Assembly (NCBI GenBank): GCA_029932915.1
Contig: JAOZPE010000013.1
Location: 1 to 64,000, forward strand
Direction of reading: 5' to 3'
Source: Candidatus Krumholzibacteriia bacterium
GTDB lineage: Bacteria; Krumholzibacteriota; Krumholzibacteriia; JAJRXK01
Length of the DNA stretch: 64,000 bases
Shown: in pieces, positions 17,457 to 24,921 of the stretch
Position numbering within the stretch: position 1 is the first letter of the stretch
How the letters are laid out: the number at the start of each line of letters is the position of its first letter
Position numbers and translations under genes: made by a program
The notes under the pieces: generated by a model
What the model was told of the DNA's origin: nothing
Database searches by the model: none
Seen by the model: the letters and a program-made list of their open reading frames with translations, nothing else

Positions 17457-18157
17457 AACAGATCGTCTCCTTCCTGGCCCTGGCCACCTTGGCGGTCCTG
17501 TTGTGGAACCTGGCGCCCATCGCCATGCCCTCCGATCTGGGACCGGTCGCTTCGCACTACGTCTCCCACGGTCTGCAGGAGAATCGTGGTTCGAACCTGG
17601 TGACCTCCGTCGTGGTCAACTACCGCGGTTTCGACACCCTCGGTGAGGTCACGGTCCTCTTCCTGTCGGTGAGCGGCGTGGGTTTCGTGCTGCGCCGCCG
17701 TTCGGGCCTGAAGGTCCACCGGCAGCGTCCGGCCAGCGAGATCATCACCACCGGCGCCCGCATGCTCTTCGCTCCGACCGTGCTGTTCGGGGCCTACATC
17801 TTCGTCCATGGCCATCTGACCCCCGGCGGCGGCTTCCAGGGTGGGGCGGTGGTGGCCTCGGCGGTTCTGTTGTTGATCCTGGCTGACCGCGATCTGGTTC
17901 TGCCGCACGCCGCCCTGGGTTGGCTCGAATCGCTCTCGGGATTCGGCTTCGTCCTGGCCGGCGTGGTGGGGCTGGTGGTCAGCGGTTCCTTCCTCGCCAA
18001 CCACGGCATCATCCCCCTGGGAACCTGGAACCGGCTGCTCTCGGCCGGCATCATCCCGGTCATCTACGTCCTCATCGGACTCAAGGTGGGGTCGGAGCTG
18101 GCCGCGTTGCTCGACGTGATGGTGCATGCCGCCGATGAAGGGGAGGCACACTCATGA
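17453..18157 (+). CDS. mrpB: MbhE-MbhF (MrpB-like) fused membrane subunit
   Basis: A 234-aa membrane protein joining two units that are separate in archaeal Mbh/Mbx. Residues ~1-85 resemble MbhE or the extreme C-terminus of MrpA ("VVVNYRGFDTLGEVTVL"). Residues ~100-225 are an MnhB domain ("LFGAYIFVHGHLTPGGGFQGGAV"), with four helices. Mrp systems often carry the first part on MrpA and MrpB as a separate gene. Here the split is different, as expected for a lineage-specific fusion. The start at 17453 is set by the ATGA overlap with the preceding stop; the longer ORF-track start reads through mrpG. Confidence 0.85.
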   Translation: MKQIVSFLALATLAVLLWNLAPIAMPSDLGPVASHYVSHGLQENRGSNLVTSVVVNYRGFDTLGEVTVLFLSVSGVGFVLRRRSGLKVHRQRPASEIITTGARMLFAPTVLFGAYIFVHGHLTPGGGFQGGAVVASAVLLLILADRDLVLPHAALGWLESLSGFGFVLAGVVGLVVSGSFLANHGIIPLGTWNRLLSAGIIPVIYVLIGLKVGSELAALLDVMVHAADEGEAHS

Positions 18158-18537
18158 TGGCCGGCAATGAACTGTACGTGGCCACTGCTCTGGGTCTGAT
18201 CTTCATCGGACTGGCCACGGTCACCATCAAGCGGAATCTCATCAAGATGGTCATCGGTTTCTCGGTGGCCGATACCGGGGTCAATCTGTTGATCGTGGCT
18301 CTGGGCTGGTTTCCCAACCGCACCGCGCCCATCATCGACGACCCTTCGCTTCTCAGTGACCGGGCCACGCTCGCCGTGCGCAGTGCGGCGATCGTCGACC
18401 CGGTTCCCCAGGCGCTCGTTCTCACCGCCATCGTCATCGGCGTGGGCGTCACCGCGCTCATGCTCGCCTACGTGATCCGTCTCTACGCCACCGAGGGCAG
18501 CCTCGACGTGAGCCGCTTCGGGAGGATGAAATGGTAA
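18154..18537 (+). CDS. mrpC: MrpC/MbhG-like subunit (NuoK homologue)
   Basis: Three-helix NuoK-family protein (127 aa) with "LIFIGLATVTIKRNLIKMVIGFSVADTGVNLL" and a third helix "LVLTAIVIGVGVTALMLAYVIRLY". NuoK/MrpC subunits carry the half-channel contacting the antiporter-like subunit. ATGA overlap with the previous gene and a 7-base overlap with the next. Confidence 0.88.
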   Translation: MMAGNELYVATALGLIFIGLATVTIKRNLIKMVIGFSVADTGVNLLIVALGWFPNRTAPIIDDPSLLSDRATLAVRSAAIVDPVPQALVLTAIVIGVGVTALMLAYVIRLYATEGSLDVSRFGRMKW

Positions 18538-21500
18538 GCCCCATGCTGCTCATCGCGGTGCCCCTGGCCGTGGCCTTCCTGCTGCCGGTGATCGATCACC
18601 TCGGCCGGACGGCGACACGGGTCGTTCACCTGGCGACACTGGCCTTCGGCATCGTGGTCGCCGGCGACTGGTTGTACCGTCTGGCGGGTGGAGCCGCCAC
18701 GGCGGAGATCCTCACCGGAGGATGGCCGCCGCCGTTCGGGATCAACCTGCGTCTGGGTACGGCCGAGGCGGTCCTGGTGCTTCTGGCCTATCTGACCGCT
18801 TTCGTGGCCGCCCTGTATCTCGCCGATCGCGAAGAGGAAAGCAATGTCCGTGGAACGGTCATCCAGACCGTCCTGGTGGTGGGCGCGATCGGCCTCATCA
18901 TGACCCGAGACCTCTTCAACACCTTCGTGTTCCTGGAGATCAGTGGGATCGGCACCTATGCGCTGGTCGTCTTCGGAAGGGAGAAGAGCGGACTCGAGGC
19001 CGGATTCAAGTACATGGTGCTGGGATCGGTGGCTTCCATCTTCGTCCTGCTGGGCGTGGCCTTCCTCTACAAGCTCACCGGCACCCTGAACCTGGATGAC
19101 ATGGCGGGAAAGCTCTCGCAGGCGATGGTCGCTGGCAGCGGTCTGATCCTGCTCCTGCTGCTGGTGGGCATGATCGCCGAACTCAAGCTCTTCCCCCTGA
19201 ACGGGCCGGCCATCGATCTGTACGACGGGGCCGAGCCCGGGGTGATGGCCCTTCTCGTCGGGACCACCGTCAACGCGGTGTTCTACACCTTCGCCAAGAT
19301 GACGGCCCTGTACGAAGGCTCGCAGTGGGTGGAGGCGATCACCGTGGTGGGCATGCTCACCTTCGTCATCGCCAATCTCTTCGCGATCCGTCAGAAGAAG
19401 GTGCGAAGGATGCTGGGCTATTCCTCCTCGGCCCAGCTCGGTCTGCTCGTCTTCCTGCTGCCCTTCGTCCGCTCCGGAGAGATCCTGGCCTCGACGGTGG
19501 GACTTCTGGTGGTCAACCACACCCTGGCCAAGGCCGCGCTCCTGTGGCTGGCCGGCATCGAGGGCAACGAAGAGCTCGATGGCTGGCGCGGGGCCTTCGC
19601 CACCCGTCCCCTCCTGCGCGTGGGCCTGGTGGTGGCGGTATTGGCGATGGTGGGCCTGCCTCCCTTCCCCGGCTTCTGGGGAAAGTGGCACGCTCTGGTG
19701 GGCCTGGCACGGGGAGGCCATCCGTGGTGGATCACCATCCTCCTGTTGGGTTCGCTGCTCGAGTTCGTCTACTACTTCGGATGGCTGCGGCGGGTGTTCG
19801 ACGGAATCCAGGAGCGGGCGGAGGCCCTCCGTCCGCTGAAGTGGACGGAAGTGGCTGGCGTCGTCGGCTTCACCGTGCTGCTCTTCTTCGGTGTGCGCAT
19901 GTTGGGCGAGGCGTGGGGTTCGGTGGCTGCTCTGGCACTGGCCGCGGTCGGCGTGGTCCTCGTCCTGGCGTCGGTCATTCCCGGACGGATGCAGGCGGCG
20001 GTGGTGCTGCTGGCTGTAGCTGCGACGGCGTGGCGCCTGTGGGGCACGCAGCTCGTGCTCAGCGACTTCCGCGGCCTCATCCTCACCGTGGTTCTCTTCG
20101 GGGCGATGGTGGTGTCGCTGGCCGGGCTCGGCCTGCCCGCTCCACGCAAGAGCTATTGGGGCGTGTTCCTCATCCTGGTGGGTTCGATCGTCGCCATGAT
20201 CGAGACCACCAGTCTGCTCGGATTCTTCGCCGGCTGGGAGATCATGACCTGGTCGAGCTATCTGCTGGTCAGCTCCAGTCAGAAGGGTTCGCGACCGGCT
20301 TTCCTGTATATGGTTTTCTCCGGTGGGGCGGGTTTCCTGGTCCTGGGAGGCTTGATGGTGGCCCTGGGTGGAGGAGTGCAGACCCTGGCGGGTCTCACCA
20401 CGCTCACCGGGGCGGCCGCGCTGAGCGCATGGGCGCTTCTGGCGGCGGGCTTCGCGGTCAAGGCAGCGGCGTGGGGCGCGCACATCTGGGCCCCCGATGC
20501 CTATGCCGAATCACCCGACCTGTTCACCCCCTTCCTGTCCGGCGTGATCTCCAAACTTCCGATCTTCGGTCTCGGCGTGGTGGCGGCAGCGATCGCCGCG
20601 CCGGCGATCTCCTACCTGGGCCGCGCCTTCGATCCCACCCATATCCTGGCCTGGGTGGGAGGTCTGACGGCCTTCGGGATGACTCTGCTGGCGGTCTTCC
20701 AGGAGGACGCCAAGCGTCTGCTGGCCTACTCCTCGGTGGGGCAGGTCGGCTACATCATCCTGGGCCTGGCGGTGATGTCGCCGCTGGGTTGGACGGCGGC
20801 CCTGTACCACGTGGTCAACCACCTGCTCTTCAAGGGGCTGTTGTTCCTGGCCGTGGCTGGGGTGATCTACCGGGTGGGAAGCCGGCAGTTCAGCTCGATG
20901 GGAGGACTCATCAAGCGGATGCCCTTCTCCTTCGTGTCGGTGCTCATCGGCATCATCGCCCTGGCCGGCGTTCCGCCCCTGTCCGGCTTCGCCGGCAAGT
21001 GGCTGCTCTATGAGGCCCTGATGGAACGAGGCTGGCTGCTGTTGACCGCGTTCATGATGTTCTCTTCGGTGATCGCCTTCCTCTACTGTTTCCGGCTGAT
21101 CCACTCGATCTTCCTGGGCCAGCTCAAGACCGTCCATCGCGACGTGCGCGAGGCGCCGTGGCCGCTCATCACCGCTCAATACCTGCTGGTGATCCCCATC
21201 CTCGTTCTGTCGGTGCGTCCCCGGTGGCTGCTCGACCCCCTGCAACGACTGGTGGCGGACAGGTTCGGCTCGAGCACCCTGCAGGCGGTCGGCGACAACA
21301 CCCTGGTGTCGAGCTTCGGGTATTTCAACGCGATCGCGATCCTGGTCCTGGTGATCGTCCTCTTCGTCGGCCTGCTGATCTTCCTGCTCACGGCGGGACC
21401 ACGGGCCAAGAAGGTCGGCCCGCTCGACATCGTCTATGCCGGTGAAGTGCCGCCCCCACCCGAGGAGCTGCACTACGCCTGGGCCTTCTTCCGGCCGTAT

Positions 21501-21680
21501 CAGCGCGCATTCCAGCCGGTGTTGCGGGGAGCGGTCAGCGCCTTCTGGCGCGACGTCGCCGACGTCAGCGAAGCCATCGCCGACGCGGGCCGCCGTTTCT
21601 ATACCGGCAATGCGCAGACCTACGTTCTCTACGCGTTCCTTCTCGTTCTCGCTCTGGCCGGTATCGGCCTGGCCAGATAG
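18531..21680 (+). CDS. Double antiporter-like subunit (MbxH-H' type fusion, two NuoL/M/N domains)
   Basis: A 1049-aa polytopic protein made of two full NuoL/M/N (MrpD-type) antiporter units, roughly residues 1-500 and 510-960, plus a C-terminal tail ending in one extra helix ("LYAFLLVLALAGIGLA"). Each unit keeps the proton-path residues. In the first these are Glu in "FLEISGIGTYA", Lys in "AELKLFPLNG" and Lys in "NHTLAKAALLW". In the second they are Glu in "GWEIMTWSSYL", Lys in "AVKAAAWGAHIW" and Lys in "NHLLFKGLLF". Mbh has one such subunit and Mbx/MBS two (H and H'); here the two are a single chain. This predicts two ion-pumping units per complex. Confidence 0.88.
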   Translation: MVSPMLLIAVPLAVAFLLPVIDHLGRTATRVVHLATLAFGIVVAGDWLYRLAGGAATAEILTGGWPPPFGINLRLGTAEAVLVLLAYLTAFVAALYLADREEESNVRGTVIQTVLVVGAIGLIMTRDLFNTFVFLEISGIGTYALVVFGREKSGLEAGFKYMVLGSVASIFVLLGVAFLYKLTGTLNLDDMAGKLSQAMVAGSGLILLLLLVGMIAELKLFPLNGPAIDLYDGAEPGVMALLVGTTVNAVFYTFAKMTALYEGSQWVEAITVVGMLTFVIANLFAIRQKKVRRMLGYSSSAQLGLLVFLLPFVRSGEILASTVGLLVVNHTLAKAALLWLAGIEGNEELDGWRGAFATRPLLRVGLVVAVLAMVGLPPFPGFWGKWHALVGLARGGHPWWITILLLGSLLEFVYYFGWLRRVFDGIQERAEALRPLKWTEVAGVVGFTVLLFFGVRMLGEAWGSVAALALAAVGVVLVLASVIPGRMQAAVVLLAVAATAWRLWGTQLVLSDFRGLILTVVLFGAMVVSLAGLGLPAPRKSYWGVFLILVGSIVAMIETTSLLGFFAGWEIMTWSSYLLVSSSQKGSRPAFLYMVFSGGAGFLVLGGLMVALGGGVQTLAGLTTLTGAAALSAWALLAAGFAVKAAAWGAHIWAPDAYAESPDLFTPFLSGVISKLPIFGLGVVAAAIAAPAISYLGRAFDPTHILAWVGGLTAFGMTLLAVFQEDAKRLLAYSSVGQVGYIILGLAVMSPLGWTAALYHVVNHLLFKGLLFLAVAGVIYRVGSRQFSSMGGLIKRMPFSFVSVLIGIIALAGVPPLSGFAGKWLLYEALMERGWLLLTAFMMFSSVIAFLYCFRLIHSIFLGQLKTVHRDVREAPWPLITAQYLLVIPILVLSVRPRWLLDPLQRLVADRFGSSTLQAVGDNTLVSSFGYFNAIAILVLVIVLFVGLLIFLLTAGPRAKKVGPLDIVYAGEVPPPPEELHYAWAFFRPYQRAFQPVLRGAVSAFWRDVADVSEAIADAGRRFYTGNAQTYVLYAFLLVLALAGIGLAR

Positions 21681-21689
21681 GGAGTCGCC

Positions 21690-22604
21690 ATGTCGTTTCC
21701 GCTCAAGCTCATGTGGTCGGTGATCGGGATTCTGGTGGCCATCGCCTATGGATTGCTGATCAGCGGCATCATCCGAAAGGTCATGGCCCGTATCCAGGGC
21801 CGTATCGGCCCGCCGGTGTATCAGGGATTCATCGACCTGGGCAAGCTGTTGGTGCTGCGGACCGCCACCCATCACGGGGTGATGTTCTACCTGGCGCCGA
21901 TCTTCCGTGCGGCCGGAGGCATCGGGCTCTACCTGCTCATTCCGGTGGTGGTGGGAGTGCCCGCGCTGGAGAACTTCTCCTTCACCGGCGATCTGCTCCT
22001 GGTGATGTACTTCATGTTCTTCGGATCGCTGGGCATGGCGTTGGGTGCGGCCGAGAGCGGACATCCTCATTCGTCCATCGGCATTTCCCGTGGCCTGTCG
22101 CAGATGACCGCCTTCGAGCTACCCTTCGCGCTCGCGGTGGTGGCACTGGCCGCTTCGGCCGGTTCGTTCTCCATCAGTGACATCGTCATGGCCCAGCAGG
22201 GGGGAATCCTCCACTGGAACCTCTTCACCCATCCCCTGGCGGCCATCGCGGCGTTCCTGGCTTTCCTGGGCATGAACATGTATGCGCCCTTCAACATCGT
22301 CGGCGCACCACAGGAGATCCCGGCCGGTCCGCCCACCGAATTCAACTCGTCCTTCCTGTCGTTGATGATGGCCGGCCGCTCCATCTTCGCCGTGGCCAAG
22401 ATGGTGCTGTTCATGGACCTCTTCCTGGGTGGCGCCACCAACCTCCTGGAGGTTCTGGTCAAGACCTTCCTCATCTACTTCTGGTCGGTCTTCGTCGGCG
22501 CCGTCTTTCCCCGCTTCCGCACCGAGCAGTCGATCCGCTTCTTCCTGGGGTGGCCGACCGTGGCCGGAGTCGCCGCCGTCCTGCTGGTGATGCTCAACCG
22601 TTAG
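21690..22604 (+). CDS. NuoH/MbxM-like membrane anchor subunit
   Basis: NuoH-family subunit (304 aa, about eight helices) linking the soluble redox arm to the membrane arm. Signature stretches are "IQGRIGPPVYQGFIDLGKLL", "GAAESGHPHSSIGISRGLSQ" and "QEIPAGPPTEFNS". Acidic residues in the quinone-cavity loops of complex I are replaced, as expected for Mbh/Mbx members that do not reduce quinone. Position between the antiporter gene and the NuoB homologue is the mbx order. Confidence 0.9.
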   Translation: MSFPLKLMWSVIGILVAIAYGLLISGIIRKVMARIQGRIGPPVYQGFIDLGKLLVLRTATHHGVMFYLAPIFRAAGGIGLYLLIPVVVGVPALENFSFTGDLLLVMYFMFFGSLGMALGAAESGHPHSSIGISRGLSQMTAFELPFALAVVALAASAGSFSISDIVMAQQGGILHWNLFTHPLAAIAAFLAFLGMNMYAPFNIVGAPQEIPAGPPTEFNSSFLSLMMAGRSIFAVAKMVLFMDLFLGGATNLLEVLVKTFLIYFWSVFVGAVFPRFRTEQSIRFFLGWPTVAGVAAVLLVMLNR

Positions 22605-22613
22605 GAGATGACG

Positions 22614-23249
22614 ATGGCATCCTCGAAGTTTCCTCTTGCTCCGCCCGAGCACAGCAGACCGCACGCGCCGATGGGCGAGGGCTGTTTCCTGGGAGAGACG
22701 GAACGCCAGCAGCCGCTCGCTCTGAAGGAGGCGCTGGCCAAGATCAAGAATTGGTTCCGCGCCAATTCGCTGTGGGTGATGGCCTACGGTACCGGGTGTG
22801 GCTCGATCGAACTGCGTCCGTTGACCACCGCGCGCTTCGACATGGAGCGTTTCGGGATGGCCATGCGGCCGACGCCTCGGCAATCCAACGTGCTCATCAT
22901 CTCGGGCTATCTCTCGGTGAAGTCGCTGAAGCGGGTGATCCGCGCCTATGAGCAGATGCCCAGTCCCAAGTGGGTGGTGGGCCTGGGTTCGTGCACCATC
23001 AACGGCGGCATGTACTGGGACTCGTACAACACCATCAACCGCCTCGATCTGTACGTTCCGGTCGATCTGTACATCGCCGGCTGCATGCCGCGCCCGGAGG
23101 CCCTGCTGGAGGGATTCGGAGTGCTCATGGAGAAGATCAAGGCCGGGGAAGCCAACGGGTGGAACCACTATCTCGAGCAGATGGACTGGTACAAGGAAAA
23201 CCAGAAGAAGCTCATCACCGATTGGGATCTTCCCGACTACAACTGGTAG
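22614..23249 (+). CDS. NuoB/MbxJ-like iron-sulfur subunit with three-cysteine cluster site
   Basis: NuoB-family electron-transfer subunit (211 aa). Complex I and hydrogenases ligate the proximal [4Fe-4S] cluster with four cysteines. Only three appear here: the "YGTGCGSIEL" Cys (62), the "GLGSCTING" Cys (127) and the "IAGCMPRPEA" Cys (157). The second Cys of the complex I CC pair is Gly. This agrees with the site-differentiated cluster reported for the archaeal sulfane reductase MBS. Start: AGGAG touches the ATG at 22608 and is six bases from that at 22614, so 22614 is preferred. Confidence 0.88.
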   Translation: MASSKFPLAPPEHSRPHAPMGEGCFLGETERQQPLALKEALAKIKNWFRANSLWVMAYGTGCGSIELRPLTTARFDMERFGMAMRPTPRQSNVLIISGYLSVKSLKRVIRAYEQMPSPKWVVGLGSCTINGGMYWDSYNTINRLDLYVPVDLYIAGCMPRPEALLEGFGVLMEKIKAGEANGWNHYLEQMDWYKENQKKLITDWDLPDYNW

Positions 23250-23258
23250 GTCATGACG

Positions 23259-23798
23259 ATGGACGAAATCATCCAGAGGATCCGCGACAACTTCGGGGTA
23301 CTCAGAGAACACCGGCAGCGGGATGACCTGGCGGAGGTCTGGATCGAACCACGCCATGTCCTGCCCCTGTTGACCTGGCTCAAGGAGCACACCCCCTTCG
23401 TGCAGCTCACGCACCTGTCCGCGGTCGACTGGCTCGAGGACGGTGAGTTCCAGCTCACCTATCTGTTGACTGATCCGGTCGGCCGGCGGTCGCTGATGGT
23501 GGCGGTGCGCATCTCCCGCGAGGAGGCGACGGCCGAGAGTGTCCACACCCTGTGGGCGCACGCGGTGACCTATGAGCAGGAGATCAACGAGATGTTCGGC
23601 ATCCACTTTCCCGGGAGCCCCCGGCAGGGAGTGCCGTTCATCCTCGAGGGCTGGGACGACATCCCGCCCATGCGCCGTGATTTCGACACCGTCGAGTACA
23701 TGAACCGCCATCACCCCTCGCGGCCGGGCCGCGAGCACACCGATCCGCGCCGCTACATCGGCCAGGTCGTCGGCGAAAAGGGGTATCTCCATGACTGA
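23259..23798 (+). CDS. NuoC/MbxK-like subunit
   Basis: NuoC-family (30-kDa subunit type) protein of 179 aa. The conserved C-terminal signature appears as "HTLWAHAVTYEQEINEMFGIHFPG" followed by "LEGWDDIPPMRRDFDT". It helps hold the large subunit on the iron-sulfur arm and binds no cofactor. Two in-frame ATGs (23253 and 23259) are possible; the second is better spaced from GGTAGG. It overlaps the next gene by 8 bases. Confidence 0.88.
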   Translation: MDEIIQRIRDNFGVLREHRQRDDLAEVWIEPRHVLPLLTWLKEHTPFVQLTHLSAVDWLEDGEFQLTYLLTDPVGRRSLMVAVRISREEATAESVHTLWAHAVTYEQEINEMFGIHFPGSPRQGVPFILEGWDDIPPMRRDFDTVEYMNRHHPSRPGREHTDPRRYIGQVVGEKGYLHD

Positions 23799-24918
23799 AC
23801 AGACGGCCCTGGAGCGAAGGGTCCAACTGTGGTTCGGCCCTCAGCACCCCGGCATCACCGGGAACATGGCGGTGCAGGCGTGGCTGGAAGGCGACACCCT
23901 CACCTCCGGAGTGACCCACGTCGGTTATCTCCACCGCGGCTTCGAGAAACTCATGGAACGGCGGAAGTTCATCCAGAGCTTCCCCATCGTGTGCCGGATC
24001 TGCGTGCCCGAGCCGGACACCAACGAGTGGCTGCTGGCCGCCTCCATCGAAGAGCTCTCCGGTCTGGACAAGGAGGTCCCCGAGAAGGCGCGCTGGATCC
24101 GCACCCTGTTCCTGGAGATGTCGCGCCTGTCCTCGATGCTGATGGTCCTCGGCGGCCATGTCGGGGCCATGGGCCTGGGAACGGCTCCGAACTGGTTGAT
24201 CACCTTGCGTGACTACATCCTCGACCGCTTCGAGGAACTCACCGGGGCGCGGGTCTACCATATGTATGTCACCTACGGTGGCGTCCGCCGCGATCTGCCC
24301 GAGGGATTCGCAGAACGTCTCGAAGCGAATCTCCAGGAGATCGAGAGCAAGCTGCCACTGGTGGACAACGTCATCTTCGATTCGGCGGTGTTCCGCAAAC
24401 GCGCCATCGGGGTGGGCGTGGTGCCCGAGGAGTGGGTCGACGAACTCGGCCTCACCGGCCCCATCGTGCGGGCCATGGGCATCGCCCGCGACACCCGCAC
24501 CGACTACCCCTATGAGAAGTACGGCGAGCTCGACATCGAGCCGATGACCACCACCGGATCGGATATCTTCGCGCGGGCGTGGATGCGCCGTCTGGAGATC
24601 GCCCAGTCGATCGACCTCATCCGTCAGATCCTGGCCAAGATGCCCACGGAGGGTCCCTACTCGGCCAAACTTCCCAACATGCTGACCTGGACGATTCCCG
24701 CCGGGGAGACCTACGTGCGCGCCGAGGCCAGCCGGGGGGAGATGGGTTACTACGTCGTCACCGACGGGTCGGACAAGATCCGCCGGGTCCACGTGCGAGG
24801 ACCTTCCTACGTCCACGGCGTCACTCTTCTGGAGCGCCTCATGCCGGGAACCAACATCGCCGATCTGTCGGCGCTGATGGTTTCGCTTCAGGTCTGTCCA
24901 CCCGAGATCGAGAGGTAG
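23791..24918 (+). CDS. NuoD/MbxL-like large subunit with degenerate NiFe site
   Basis: Large-subunit homologue of complex I NuoD and [NiFe]-hydrogenases (375 aa), beginning with the family signature "FGPQHPGITGNM". The N-terminal metal-site CxxC survives as "VCRIC" (C68, C71). At the C-terminus the usual CxxC before the final Arg has become "SLQVCPPEIER", so C369 remains but the second ligand is Glu372. Three of four NiFe ligands therefore remain. Not a functional hydrogenase by sequence and not a quinone-binding NuoD. The pattern fits Mbx/MBS-type large subunits. Confidence 0.9.
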   Translation: MTEQTALERRVQLWFGPQHPGITGNMAVQAWLEGDTLTSGVTHVGYLHRGFEKLMERRKFIQSFPIVCRICVPEPDTNEWLLAASIEELSGLDKEVPEKARWIRTLFLEMSRLSSMLMVLGGHVGAMGLGTAPNWLITLRDYILDRFEELTGARVYHMYVTYGGVRRDLPEGFAERLEANLQEIESKLPLVDNVIFDSAVFRKRAIGVGVVPEEWVDELGLTGPIVRAMGIARDTRTDYPYEKYGELDIEPMTTTGSDIFARAWMRRLEIAQSIDLIRQILAKMPTEGPYSAKLPNMLTWTIPAGETYVRAEASRGEMGYYVVTDGSDKIRRVHVRGPSYVHGVTLLERLMPGTNIADLSALMVSLQVCPPEIER

Positions 24919-24921
24919 CTC

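Noticed and set aside
18483-20483. 666-aa minus-strand ORF opposite the antiporter gene
   Set aside because: Highly charged H/Q/E-rich translation, a typical antisense shadow of a membrane protein.
16088-21680. A stand-alone Mrp Na+/H+ antiporter operon
   Set aside because: The Mrp-type genes overlap and continue without a break into NuoH, B, C, D and I homologues, and the antiporter gene is a double unit; this is an Mbx-type complex, not Mrp alone.
23791-24918. Group 4 [NiFe]-hydrogenase large subunit
   Set aside because: The C-terminal CxxC is CxxE, so one of the four NiFe ligands is missing, and no hydrogenase maturation genes are present.
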